DNA from: Adiantum capillus-veneris
Lineage: Eukaryota > Streptophyta > Polypodiopsida > Polypodiales > Pteridaceae
DNA: 64,000 nt
Direction of reading: 5' to 3'
NCBI GenBank assembly: GCA_014529385.2
Contig: CM043971.1
Span: 31,327,209 to 31,391,208 of the forward strand
The notes below the pieces were generated by a model. The model was not told where the DNA came from, made no database searches, and worked only from the letters and a program-made list of their open reading frames with translations. The translations under genes and the position numbers were made by a program. This document shows positions 46,161 to 58,604 of this stretch, in pieces; position 1 is the stretch's first letter, and each line of letters opens with the position of its first letter.

Positions 46161-49003
46161 ATGAATGTTGGACCAGTGTTGCCCAGAATTGTCTACCAAG
46201 CCTTAGGAATGATCGATGATTTACCACCTACGAAAACACAATTGGAGTTAATTCATGAATCCAAGAGAGCCGTGAAGCTGGTGGGCAGGACCATCTACAG
46301 TACAATCCTCAAAAGCAAAACAAACTGGGCAAAGCTCAAAAACAACCTAATTTTGACAGTGAAGAGACAGAATCATATGTGCTGCTCCCTCAGAGTATCA
46401 ATATTTAGAGGAGGAAGAAGAGGAGGAATATACACTCAAGCAAACAAGACTAAAGGTACGGTCAAACACGACTATCAAAACAATACCCATTACCCAAGCA
46501 CGGAGACCTATGGAAGAGGCTCAAGCCCAAAGAGAAAAACTCTGTCAACAAAGACATGAGGAAAAAAAGAGACCTTTGAATTGAAGCAAACGATGAAAGA
46601 GAGGAAGAGGAGAACATGCCACTAGAACACTTGAAGGCTGAAGCTCTTGAAAGGCTCACAAAAGAAAGGAAGGAGCGGAAAATCTAAATATTGCCAGCGA
46701 CATGCGGCAATGAATTCAGATGGAGCCCAAATGCAAGGCAGAACAAAGGGAAAGAGAAGAAGCCAAGCGCCAATGCGTCGATGATCTTGAATCATCTGAT
46801 GAGTCGAATAAATCAGAGGGGACAGACAAAACTGACATGGCACGACTAAATCGAGAGGAGCTAGGTGGTTTATAGCATTTTAAAGGTCATACAAAAAATA
46901 TGTCATCAACGATAGGTGCAACCGCACCTCCCCCTACTCAAGAATTAGCTGACCAAGGAGTTGAAAAGTAACAAAAGAGCATGCAACCTATATGCCCAAA
47001 AACAATCGACAAAGTGTCGCCAACAACACACACAATTCAAGAGGAGAAGACTGAAAATCCAAAAATCAACCAAACTCCAATTGATCCTGAAGCACAACAT
47101 GATAAAGGTAAGATAACGAAAGAAACAAAGACAACAGAAGTTGGCACCTCCAACCAATCTCAAGTGACACAATAAAGGCTAAGGTCGCCCCGATCACAAA
47201 TGGTGGTAGATGAAGGGACTCAATTGATCAAGTCCTTTGACATTGACGCACATCTAGAACAAATCAAGTTACAATTCAATTTCAAAGAGCACTCTACAAC
47301 TTGCACAACTTGGAGCTGGAGGATACCAAAAAAGAGGCAACTAAGGCGGCTAAAGACAAAATTTGGAACTGCGACAAAAGATCGAAGGATTACAAACAGC
47401 TCAAGATCAACTCCAGTCGAAATTGCAGAGAGAACAAGAAAATGTTCCATATTCCTACAAGGAATTTCAAGCTTTCAATGAGGTAAATACAAATTTTCAA
47501 GTAGAGCAATAGCACTTAGAAGAAGAGTTAGATAAAGAAAAGCAAAAGAACGTGAAGTTTGGAGAGTCATATGCAGTTGTGAGCAAATAGCTTACACAGC
47601 TCTTAGCCATGCAAGACATGCCAACATCAGCAAGTACGTCAGCTCAACCACCTTCACTGACACAAGAGCTACAAGAGCTAAAGGTTACCCTAGCTCAAGA
47701 ACAATATGACAGACAAAGCCTAACAGCAAGCCATAGAGCAATACAGAAAGACAAAGATGAGGAGATTGAACATCTTCAAAGACAACTTGCCAAAGCAAAG
47801 GAGGACCTAGTTGTTCAAAGTGCAGTACAGCAGTCGATACTGCAACAGAAAGATCAAACCATAAAGGCCATGTAAGCCCAACCAACCCCTGTAGAAATCT
47901 CTTAGACAATAGGACAGGGACAAACGGCACAAGATTTTCAACATACACAGATGCCCATATGAGCACAAAAAAAGAATTACCTGAGTTTGAAGATTCAACC
48001 GATATGCAAATTCCCAAAACTGCCAGAGAAGAAGCAGTGGATTTCAGAAGTGCATGATCCTTCACAAAAATAATATCTATGATATGAACTCAAGGTGTTG
48101 GAATCGGCTGCTCTTCTCATGATTACACTTGATGAGGTTGTGAAGAATCTGGGGCATGAAATGATTGCACTTCTGTTGATGAGATAGGAAGCTCTCTTAT
48201 GGAAAAGAAAAATGATGCCCACCCTCGAGCCCAACCAAAAGGGGAGTTACATGAATTTTCTTGTAACTGCTACATAGGTTCAAAGAATCATTGATAAATA
48301 GACCATACGGCGGAATAAATGGTTTGAGCGGCACCCAATAGATGAGACTTATTACAAGAATGCCCCACAACATCTCAAGATTGACCCAACCTATTGTCCC
48401 ATCAACAGACGGCAATCTTGGGATAATTTCTATTCATAGCAAAACAAAAGACCCGCACTGCACAACTATCTAGTGATAACAAAGCTAGCCAATAATATTC
48501 TCTCCTTAGAGAAACATATGGTTCACACACTCAACAAAGTCATCAATCAAATGAAGGAGGTTCCAAATCTCGCAAGCCAGATGCTTGTAAAAAATGCCAA
48601 AATGTTAGTCACATGCATCACAGTGTTTGACGATATTGAGGCGGCGGAGCACCCCTGGCAAGTGTTTGGGGAAGGAACCAGAGGTTTTTGTTGGAATATG
48701 GAAACTGAAGTTCCAAGAAAAAACATCCTTATGGGGTTGTATGCATGAGTCATGTCTTTGTCCTCACACTACATGCAAACCTTCAAACATGTATTCATGA
48801 CAAAATTGTTTGAAGTTGACTCATGAACCCCATGATGAAGGTACTTCCTATATCGCCTACCAAAGCACTTTCAGTAATAATCCATTTAGGGAGCTAGCAA
48901 CAAAGATAGTGATTGAGACAAGGACAGAAAATTTCAGGCAACTCACTGCGTTTGTGGCACCAAAGCATAAGCTAAACAATAAAAAACATGCAATTTATCA
49001 ATA
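46161..49003 (+). pseudogene. Long charged coiled-coil protein of element B
   Basis: Same order as element C: MNVGPVLPRIVYQALGMIDDLPP (46161), charged region (46560-47175, with stops), IKSFDIDAHLEQIKLQF (47224), frameshifted coiled coil (47290-47875, with many Gln/Glu/Lys), the 'pheqapqhl' block near 48370, and MLVKNAKMLVTCITVFDDIEAAEHPWQ (48580). The last block corresponds to MLVKIAKMLITCITAFNDIEAIEHPWQ of C (41159), so it is well conserved. At least six frameshifts or stops. Not expressed as one protein. Confidence 0.65.
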
Positions 49004-49159
49004 GATGGCTTGTTATCATGCGTTCCAAAGAAACACACACAGCTTGGAGAAGATGAAGAAGCTCAAGGCAGACAATAGAGAGTATGTATTTCTTAGTGCA
49101 CAATGGAAAGATAATTTAGCCCTAGAATGATGGGCATATATACAATGCACGCACGGGAA

Positions 49160-49186
49160 GGGGGGGGGGGGGGGGGGGGGGGGGGG
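49160..49186. repeat. G homopolymer, 27 bp
   Basis: Uninterrupted G run just after the coding remains of element B; able to form a G-quadruplex in principle. Confidence 0.95.
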
Positions 49187-50301
49187 ATCTCCTAGTGAAG
49201 GAAAAATGTCTCAACGGTCCTAAGTGTGTTCACACACGTCACTACCATATATGTATGGTAACACATACATTATTGCAAACTATAAATCTAGCTAATGAAA
49301 TTAATTCTATGTATTTCTTTTTTCATTAAACCCATCTGTTCTTTTTTAACTACTCCTATTTTTTACTCCATTAGCACCTCAAGTGAAACTCTAGGTTCTT
49401 TTGGATAGATGGGACAACACAGAGAGACGTAGCTTGCACAAGGACGTGCAACGAATAGGAAGTGGGGAATGTTTTGAGGATGCAATGGACATTTATTTAA
49501 AGAGCCAGCTATACGCCACACTTCATTGTATTCTATCTTTTTTCCAAAGAAACCTTGTAATTAGAACGTAATTATTCTTAAAGTGTATTCATCTAGCCCA
49601 TTATTCTCTATTTCCCGCTCAGAACCTACAAGCCTTGTAAATTGGCCAATGTCCATGGGAAAGAATCCCAAGTCTTTGGGTCAAAACCCTTAGTTTCAAA
49701 AGTGACATTATCCTTATCTCAAAAGAGCTTTTGGACGTCGACTTTGAGTTGCAAGTCAGTTACATCTTGTAATCAATCCTTCTCTTTGTCTGGTAATCTA
49801 AAGTCGATTCTGATTAGTGCATTGTGTTCCTTGTCTCTTGCTTTTGAATCTAAATGTAATCATTCTCAGTTTTGATGTGGTTCACGACAACCTGTTTGTG
49901 AGCTAAATGCATGGATTTGAGTGCTAAAATGGATATTTTTTTATGTTTTGACCTTGGAAGAGTGTTTCTACGCCATAGAGCTACCTTTTTGAATAGTTCT
50001 ATTGTAGTTTTCTATACATTTTTTGGAATGGATTGTGATTTTGGTACCTCATAAAATGACCACAGAACTTGGTAGGATTGTGCCCTTAGGTGATGTAGTA
50101 CCCCTCCTTAAGTTTTGTTACATTTCGACATTGTTTGGATGTCAAAAAGGCGTGATTACCTAGAGCGATAAGACTGGACATAGGTAGAATTCTGGACTAG
50201 AGAGTGACAGATTTTCTAAAGTATTCGATTGCGTAGTTCTATAGGTTCACTCAAAGAGTCTCCGTGCCCCATCCGAGTCACTTCCCTTAGTATTAACATT
50301 A

Positions 50302-50335
50302 TGTTAGTGCCAGATAGCTATGTTGCAGACGTCCA
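50302..50335 (+). repeat. 3' LTR of element B, first 34 bp
   Basis: TGTTAG start and 34 bp matching the 53-bp LTR, then unrelated sequence. The break is seven bases beyond the inversion break seen in the LTR of A/G. Confidence 0.7.
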
Positions 50336-51614
50336 CTATGAAAGATAGTCACTGCTAAGTAAAGACATTCTTTCGATAGCTAAGTCTTCCAAGCACCAAT
50401 TGAAGTTAGTCGCCATATGGAACAATGTCGTCGATGGTTAAAAAGGGATCGTCTACTCAACTCAACAGGACTAGGAATGATTTTGTTTTCCCTACCCCAT
50501 AGTCGAGGAAGACTATGATTGCAAGGAAGAGGTAATGTCATGAATATTATATTCTAATCTTCTAAAAGTATTTTCCATCTTAATTTAAAATTAAGTTGAG
50601 GAAAAATAAAAAGAGAACAAGTGAAATTGATGAAGTGTTGATGGATCAACTGGTCAAGGCTTGGGACCAAAAGGATAAAAGTCCATAAAAGAGAAAGGGT
50701 AATTGCTAACTAGTTATCTCAGTCATAAGTATAGTTCAAGGAAGGGTAAATGTATTTCGGGCAGCTTTGATCAAAGGTATAGGACAAAGGAGATGATCAA
50801 GAGCAATTATAGGAATCTAAAAATAGAAAGTGATTGTGCTAAGTTTGAGTCATTAGAATAACTCTTTAGATTCCAAGTATGAAGTCTAAGAAGCCTTAGG
50901 GTGAAATTCGAATTTATCACAAATTGTCTAAATTTAGCAGGTTTTGGGAGCAACTTGGCGGGACCTCCAAAGCCTTGTGCTAAGGTTTTACATAAGAGGT
51001 GAAAGTTTTAAAGGCCAAAGGGTGAGTTTTATTTTTACCAAATTTCATCCTAATTTAACAGGTCCTAAATTAGCAGGTAGGTTGTAGCCCCGGGTTAGCT
51101 TCATAAGCGTCCAAGGTTTGTGCAAAGATCTTGCACCCGAGCTATTTAATAAAATGGTAAGTTTATGGTTTTTACTAAGTGAAAGAAAAAACTTAAAGAT
51201 TAAGGTTAGATCATCCCTTCCTCATTTAGTAAGTTTACTCTAGTAGTTGTTTACTAAGCTTGGCTAGGCCACATATCCAAAGTAGTACACACTTGCTTTG
51301 AGTGAACTTAACAAGTGTGAGTGAGTGTGTGTGGTGTCTCCACTTGCCAAGATGACTTCCAAGAAGGGGGGCGCACGGGGGGGGGGGGGGGGGGTCTTCA
51401 TACAAGGTAAGCTAGGACAAGTGTAGGATAAAATTGAGTTGCATTATGAGGTGTCCCCACCTATCAGGACAACGGCAAGGCCAGACTAGACAAGGGCAAG
51501 GCCGGGCTAGGCAGTGTGGAAAGCGAGTCCAACTAGGGCAAAGGGCCAGGGGCCATGCTTTATAGTGGGTGGTTGGGTGGTGGACTCCTAGGTTCTAGTT
51601 CCCCTTGTCTAACA
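50336..51614 (+). repeat. Possible long LTR of a Copia-like element
   Basis: Non-coding stretch ending tctaaca directly before an initiator-Met primer site at 51615. The left boundary is not known and no second copy is in the window, so only the right edge is supported. A run of 18 G lies at 51377-51394. Confidence 0.4.
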
Positions 51615-51629
51615 TTGGTATCAAAGCTC
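51615..51629 (+). other. Primer-binding site, initiator-Met tRNA type
   Basis: ttggtatcaaagctc matches the common plant primer site TGGTATCAGAGC (complement of the initiator tRNA-Met 3' end) with one change. It directly follows a sequence ending in CA. Different primer from elements A and G, so a different element family. Confidence 0.65.
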
Positions 51630-51658
51630 AGGGGGGAGAGTTATGGAGGAAGGGGGCC

Positions 51659-51709
<51 letters not shown>

Positions 51710-54700
51710 GAAGAAGAAGTCAATCTCTCTCTCTTGTGAGTTATGGAGGGTGTGGCTCTCACGTTTGGGGAGATTTTTGCATGTCTTGCATGCGGAGGAG
51801 TAAGGACAGGCGTGGCCAAGGGCCTTGGGAAGAAGAAGGTCGTGGAGTTCTTGGCATGAACTTGCATGCTACATGCAAACTAGGGTCGGAATTCACGGCG
51901 TGTGCAGAGCTACTTGACAAGCCGAGGAAGAGGTCAAAGACCCGCATGCACGGAGGCTTGGGCCGAGAAGAGAGAATTCGACCTCCACCAAATCAGGCCA
52001 GGGCGGGCTCGTTAGGGTCGCAAGGCCATGAGAAGGAGTTTCCGACACCGGCTCGGCATCTGTGGAGCATCATAGTGCGTCCCGGCTCGCGGTTTCTCTG
52101 GCAACGCGAAGGCGGCCTTGCCATGGCAACGCAGGTTTGTTGTTGTTTTTTTCTTTCTTGTTCATACGCGGGTGCCCAACCCAACCTTGGTTTCTTGAAC
52201 TAAACCCTAAGTAAGGGGGCATGCCCACCCTGGGCACACACCCCTCACTGTTTTGACCCCTTGCTTCGCCAAGCTCGGAGATCCGAGGCCAATGAGCTGC
52301 GACTTTCATAATGATGTCCCAGCAGCAGAGCCTGCATTCGACCGTGGTCGTTCACGACATGGAGTACAACCAAAAAACTCCGATGCTAGAATTCACGGAT
52401 GGAGTGGGAGGTATAAGACAGAGTTGTGCCATGCAAGGGCATGTAGGTAAGCATACAGTTTTCGGGAAGATCCGATATCGGGAAGATCCGATAGGATTGG
52501 CAAAGCATGCAATCCTATTGGTGCAACTCGGGCAAGGCCCTCTGCAGCAGGAAGTAAGGCATCTAAACACAATTAGGCATGTTGAGGCAAGTATTTCACA
52601 AGGACATATGCAGAAGATCATCAGACATCACATAAGGCATCGATGGTGAATAAAGTGCTTGACCTCGGACAGAGACACCAACGGATTGTCAGGTTCACAA
52701 TTTCAAGTTCTTGCAATTTTCATGTATATAAGTGTATTGCAAGACTATGTTCTTATGTTGATCTCGGCCATGGTGTCCGGAGAAATTATCTACGGGTCTA
52801 GTATGACCAAGATCAACATATTATGTCCAATATTGGAAGTCATTACCATGATTTGGACTAGGAGCATGGCTCCGCTAGAGATAACCTCTACACAGGTTTT
52901 TATGAGGCACGATTGTCTAGTAATAGACCCAACTCAGGCATGGCCTGTGCCTTATAAGGCATCGGTGATTGGCAAGGCCGATCATTCTTTCAATTCTAAG
53001 CAGCAGGAAATTCGAAATGGTGAAGTCGAATCCACTGTTGGCCATGTCTATTGAACCAAACATCAGTATCCAGAAAATCACTTGTTGGTTTTCTTCTTGT
53101 GGGCGACTCATTAGATCCTTCCGGTGGCAAGATTCATCGGTAAGTGTACTTAATAAGGTATGCAGTTGATTTTTGGTTATGGAGAATCTGCTTGATAGCT
53201 ACGATATGCAATAGACATGCATACACTTTAGGCCTACACATCACAAGCATGGCTTGTGAAAATTACTGTAACCACCAAACATTTGATTGGTTTAAAGATT
53301 GGAATCAAGCATGGCTTGAGTACCAACCACCTTGCTCTGCAGTAAGGCTTCTCAGTGATTCAATTTTGATGCAAAAGCATAGCAAAATTGTAATGTTTTG
53401 GAATCTCAAGGAGACAAGCATGGCCTTTTACTGCACCTGTTGAAGAAAGCAAGTTGCTCGGCATGGCCGACTCCTTGTCACCGTTTCTATACGCTGACGG
53501 AGAATGCTTACCACACAGCACTGGTCAATTTCAATTGAAATTGCTCGACACGGTCGGGGTATGCTATGCGCACACACCTTTTAGGAATCTCTCCATATGC
53601 CTGCAGGATATTTTAGGACAACAGAATAACCAGGTTAGACCATGTCACTATTGTTTACTTTTCCATGTTTATACATTTACATTGGAAATTAATACTTTTG
53701 TGTAAAGCAAAGTTCTTTTACAATTTTACATGAAGCAAGGCTTCTCCCTTGTGCCAAGGTACTGCCCATTGATTTGGAATCACGGGCAGTGGCACACAAG
53801 TTTGAAAAAACTCACAAAATAGGAAAAATCGCCTCACAGCCTCCCTACCAGTTTAGACTGTGCAAGGCACTAATGGTTTTGGCTCTCACGTTTGAGGCCA
53901 TCACTCTCGCCAAGGGCTTCAAAATTTGTATGCAAGGCATGCTAACCAGGTGGCATGAATTCCACCGCTTCCGAGATTACGCTTCCGCTATCACACCAGA
54001 CACTCTGTCTCACGGACAAATTAAGTTCTGGATTGTTTAAATTTTTGGTTTTTGTCAATGCACAACACCACTAAAAAGAACCTAAAATTTCCACTAGATT
54101 CACCGGCAAAGTGCCCTATTCAAGTCATCCTCATACAGTCACAACCCATACATGGTAGATGGTCAAGATTTGACTTGTGTTTTCTGTTGTCTCTCTCGAT
54201 GAGAGCGTCATACAGACAGATTGTTGTATGCTTATAGGATAAGCTGCAAAGCAAGCGTAAGATGCCTAAGAGCACACATTCTGGGCACACACTCTAGAAA
54301 TTCAAGGAAAGTTCCTCAGCCCAGCATGCTCTTCTTCTCTCTCTTTTTCTTATTTTTCTCAAGAATAATGAAAACTTTCTAAGAAGCTTTTGATACATGT
54401 TTTGTTTGGGAGTTAGCATGAGCCAAGGTGCTCTAACTCTCAACTAGAAATTGGACAATATGCCATTCACTTTAGTTTTCATCGATTTATCAATTGAACA
54501 CTAACTGCCGTAAGAGCTAGGAGCCACACACAGGCTGGCTAAGAGCCATTGTCAGATTTTGGGTAGGACCCAATTATTGGCATTCCTTGAAGATTGTTCT
54601 TATGATCAAATAGATCTGCCTAGTGAAGTACACATCAAATACATCGACGTTAATGGACGAGCAAAAGTCTTGTCATTTCAGAGGATTAGGGTGTCATTTT

Positions 54701-55337
54701 TGTACTATATGTTTCTAGTGCGACGCTCAAGTTGAGTTTTTGATACTCTTGCACTTACATGCTGATCTATACCATGGGGTCTAGAGGCAGCAAACAGTTG
54801 AGACAGCATGGCTATTGATACGAGCTAGGCATCTCACTTGTGTGGATTTCTTGCTCTCTCTATAGCACGATGAGTGTCTATGTTTTGGGGTACAACCCAG
54901 CGGGTGCTTACTAAATCACCCCATACGCATTGAGGATCACAGTTTGATCTATTCCCGTTATACTTTCAAGGAAAGAATTTCGCAATCTACCACACGGTAG
55001 TGGATAAATTCAACTTTTCAAGTTGATTCTCATCATTGTATACACGGTTAACTAGGTTGTTTACCATTACCTGCGAGTTGAGCAGTTTCTACAAAGGGTC
55101 TTACCAAGGGATTTGACTACGTAGATTCTACCCAACGGGTTTGGATTGCGAAGGCAACACCCAAGGTTTCTAGTGCAATGTTGCTTTTTTTTTTCCACAG
55201 GTGGGAGATGTACTCCTATGCATTTGAATATGGGTAACTGAATTTTCAGTTCAGTCCCGAGGGCCATGCCAAGGGCATGTCGAAGCAAGTATTTTGGGCC
55301 GTAGTGTCCAAAGTACATTATGCTATTATGAATCCAC
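51630..55337 (+). other. Decayed internal region of Copia-like element
   Basis: Between the Met-type primer site and the protease-like remnant. Words such as gcatgg, caaggc and aaggcat recur unusually often between 52430 and 53960. Several short open frames occur (for example 52659-53054, 131 codons), none with a motif I recognise. A gag would be expected here but is not recognisable. Confidence 0.35.
51664..51706. repeat. (CT)n microsatellite, 43 bp
   Basis: Uninterrupted CT, inside the leader of the Copia-like remnant. Confidence 0.95.
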
Positions 55338-55571
55338 TTGTTGGATTCGATTTGGCACATGTTGTCACATGGGATACAACGTGGTCTAAGAACTCAAGGA
55401 GTTTGGTTTAGCCAGTGTGGAGCAATGAATGAGGGTCCCTCTCACTCTTGTCGCGGAGTGTTTAGAGTTACCTCCACACACAAGTACATCTTGTACTTGA
55501 AGAATGTTCTTTTTTACACATTCTTACATGAGACATATTCCACATGTGGAGAATATGAGTCTCTGGACTGA
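55338..55571 (+). pseudogene. Copia-type protease remnant
   Basis: 77-codon open frame. The start LDSIWHMLSH resembles LDSGA.WHM.SH of Copia proteases, with the catalytic D-S-G spoiled (G to I), and VFRVTSTHKYILYLKNVLF matches the conserved end (…L.L.NVLYVP). Spacing between the two, about 45 residues, fits. Together with the Met-type primer site upstream this supports a dead Copia-like element on the plus strand. Confidence 0.4.
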
Positions 55572-56642
55572 CACTGGAGCCATTATTTTGATTATGTGTC
55601 TCGACAAAGTCCCTAAGTGCTGGTCCAATCTGTTTTCTAGACCATTTTTCAGCACAATGTATCAGGAACAATTTCTGTGGCAAAATTTTTTTGGGTACTT
55701 AGAATGACTTGTTCAGGTACAAGTACTGCTAAACAAAATTACAGATGGTTGTTTATACATATAGCAAGGCTCTAAGTTGTTAATGAAAAAGTTTCATTGT
55801 TTGTACTTAGAAGTGATCATTGTTCCACCTTCTATTATGGTTCAAACATTTCAGCAAGGCTTGAAAATGATTACCACTGAAAGTATTTAGTTTCTATTTG
55901 GAACTATTTACATTTCTCTTTACTGTGTGCTACGCACATCACATTTTCCATAAGTATTGGCAAGGACAATCATGGATATACAGGTTTGGATCTGTTTTTT
56001 GCTAAATGCATGCACACTAGGTGTTATGGGCCCTAGTGTTTAGCAAAGTCTGATTTGGAATGGAATGCGTATTCATTAAGTTGTTGCTTATGAAGCCTTC
56101 TGCACTCGGTGTGCATTATCTCAATGAGTTTACTTTTCGGTCCACCAATCACCAATAGAGGTCATGGCTCAGTTTGGGTGCTTGTGGATCTTTCACGTTA
56201 ACCACGATGGTTATTCAACCAATTTTTGATTTCTCAGCAATGTGGTACGATATTGTGATCCCCGTTTGCTAGCCATCTAGAGATTGGTTGTAAACCGTGG
56301 GGGAAACACACCTCAGTACTGTCACTTATCCAAGGGGATATGCATATTACAAAGTGTAATCTTGTGCTAAAAGGATATGCAAGTGCATACGTTAGCACCA
56401 CGCGATCCAATTAGTAAGCATTTATTGCTCTACTTGGACTTTGCTTATAAAGTTAAAGCATGGTTACGACTAGGTGTAGTCTCTTCATGTATAAATCAAG
56501 TTCTCAACCTACACTAGTGATGGTGGGGTTGTTTATTGCTGAAATTGGAAAACAAGTCAAGGACTTAAACTTGGCTGATGAGTATGTTAGCAAGTTACTT
56601 TCATGGAAAGTGAAAAGAGGTCCTCTTTAGAGTACATCTTTG
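55572..56642 (+). other. Continuation of Copia-like remnant, no clear domain
   Basis: Stops in all frames. A weak phrase MAQFGCLWIFHVNHDGYS near 56164 recalls the FGC....H block after the Copia integrase, but it is too short to rely on. Confidence 0.25.
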
Positions 56643-56984
56643 TGCGATAACTCGTTTTGAATACTCATGTGTGTTCTACATGGAGTCTACACACAATGAT
56701 AGGATAGGAATCGGTAACACAAGCTGGTTGCAAATGGACAGCAATGTGGAAAATCAAGATATTACTCTTGGTTTCATTGAACCTCCTGTAGAACCGTGTT
56801 CCAGTGGGGAGAATGCGATAACTCGTTTTGAATACTCATGTGTGTTCTACATGGAGTCTACACACAATGATAGGATAGGAATCGGTAACACAAGCTGGTT
56901 GCAAATGGACAACAATGTGGAAAATCAAGATGTTACTCTTGGTTTCATTGAACCTCCTGCAGAACCGTGTTCTAGTGGGGAGAA
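56643..56984 (+). repeat. Tandem duplication, 171-bp period, frame-preserving
   Basis: Copies at 56643-56813 and 56814-56984 are nearly identical; both begin tgcgataactcgttttgaat. 171 bp is 57 codons, so the open frame 56671-57291 (206 codons) passes through both, repeating FEYSCVFYMESTHNDRIGI. The protein is not recognised and is probably incidental. Confidence 0.9.
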
Positions 56985-57125
56985 AAGAATTGCGAGGAAA
57001 GAATTTCACCCTCATCTCTCTTTCCTCGCAATTCTTTTCTCCCCACTGGAACACGGTTCTGCAGGAGGTTCAATGAACCGTGTTCCAGTGGGGAGAAAAG
57101 AATTGCCAGGAAAGAGAGATGAGGG
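56944..57125. repeat. Nested snap-back structure
   Basis: Left arm 56944-57002 pairs with 57019-57077 (59 bp, one mismatch, 16-base loop). The middle arm also pairs with a third copy: 57009-57059 with 57075-57125 (51 bp, one mismatch, 15-base loop). The three segments thus run forward, reverse, forward. The near-identity points to a recent template-switch event; it sits at the end of the 171-bp duplication and shares its sequence. Confidence 0.9.
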
Positions 57126-58604
57126 TTTGGGAAGGAGAATTATACCATGGAATCTTGAAGAACACCATCTTCTTGATTCAAGCAAGGCAAGAGCACAAAC
57201 ATGTATTTTAGCAAAGCTCTCCTTTGAGAGGATTATAATACAAGTCTTTTTTGAGGGGAGACCAGCTCCAAGAAAATCCGGTCCTGATTGAGTTGTCAAT
57301 CTTAATTGGGTATTATCTTTGAATTGTGTGCATGATTATAGTGTTTTTAATGTGTGTTTGTGTGAAGAAATCAGCGCGGCGCAACCTAGTTTCTCCTTGC
57401 TACCTTTCTCTTAAGGAAACCTTCTCCTTTCATAGTTAACTTTCGATGAACCTAAAAGTGAGTATTAGATTCTTTGATAGAAATCATGCTTGTGTAGTTT
57501 AGGACCAACATCTTACCTCATTAATAGCAACTAGTGCATCCATGCCATCCTTCTTATTCATAACATTTGATTCTAACTCCTTATATAAGCATGTAACTAA
57601 TTTTTCCCTCATTATGCATTGCATACAAAGAAACTAGTCTATTATATGTCTACTTTGGTGTTTTTTATAACCAAATGTATGGAGTAAAGGAATGCATAAT
57701 AGAGAGCACAATCAATGCATAAACTTGCATATCTCTAGCATCCCATCATAACTTGTCACCAAAAGCTCACAAAAAGACTCTAGCATTAGCAATTGTAGAA
57801 ATTGCAACATCATCCATACACCATATTTTGTCTCCAAAAAACATAGTTTTACATAGTGTTTAATAGTTTATAGTTCTCACCGTCTAATTATTTATCCTAA
57901 AGAAGACATGCAAAAAGGATACATTGCATCACGTAGGACAATACTAGCCACCTTCCAACTTCCTTCTAATTCATTTACAAAGTGGAGAACTAATGAGATT
58001 TTAGCTAATGAATCCCCAAATCGTTTGCTTATCCTGCCATAGACGAACTAACTAATTCCATTTCAATTTTTGCATTTCCCTTCTCTAAACCAAGAGAATC
58101 TCCCAATATTCTACCTAATGAACCCAAACCCAAAAATTAGACTTACCTATGTGTCCAACTCCTCAATGCCCCTCCCCGTCTTTTCCTTTCGTTTTGCTTC
58201 GGCTTTTATTTTTAAGAGGGTATCTCTCTAAATACCCTCTATTAAGCTCCTTGCATGATGGATTAGTTTGAGAAAACAGATTCTCCCTTTTCTTAGTTCA
58301 AAACAATCATGAGTTTGAGGTAGTTATCTATGGTTGGCGGGTGGCAGCTTGGCGATAGCAGACACCCTCCTCATGGTGGCACTGCTCGTTCTTGGACTTG
58401 CCCTTTTCAATGATTCTCATGATGGAGCATGGCTCTCCTTAGATAGCCTGAAGCTTGTTATGGCAGTTCAATGGCTCTGGTGGGTATTTGGTGGCACCGG
58501 TATGCATCCTTGATGGTGCAATTCCCCAATTGTGACTACTTGGCCGGGCATCTTTGACTAGGTACTTTCCTACAACGTGATGGAGGCCTTGGACTCCGCC
58601 CTGA
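57126..58604. other. No gene seen
   Basis: AT-rich with no supported coding region. The Copia-like remnant may end near 57300, but no LTR end was identified. Confidence 0.4.

Larger units (their letters stand above)
46076..50335 (+). mobile_element. Coiled-coil element B, 5' truncated
   Basis: Plus-strand counterpart of C. It starts at the (CT)n tract without LTR, primer site or palindromes. Coding remains run 46161-49003, then a run of 27 G (49160-49186), a 3' region (49490-50301) aligning with A and C, and the first 34 bp of the LTR (50302-50335), which breaks off in the second half. Together with C it forms a large inverted arrangement around the (CT)n tract, but the two copies are clearly diverged, so it is not a fresh duplication. 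Confidence 0.65.

Noticed and set aside
3862-50335. CRISPR-like array from the regularly spaced palindromes
   Set aside because: Spacing is about 280 bp, units are diverged tandem copies rather than unique spacers, and this is a plant genome.
52253-52450. YKTELC phrase resembling the start of a CCCH zinc finger
   Set aside because: Only the first Cys and lead-in are present; the following Cys, Cys and His spacing is missing and the frame ends at once. Chance match.
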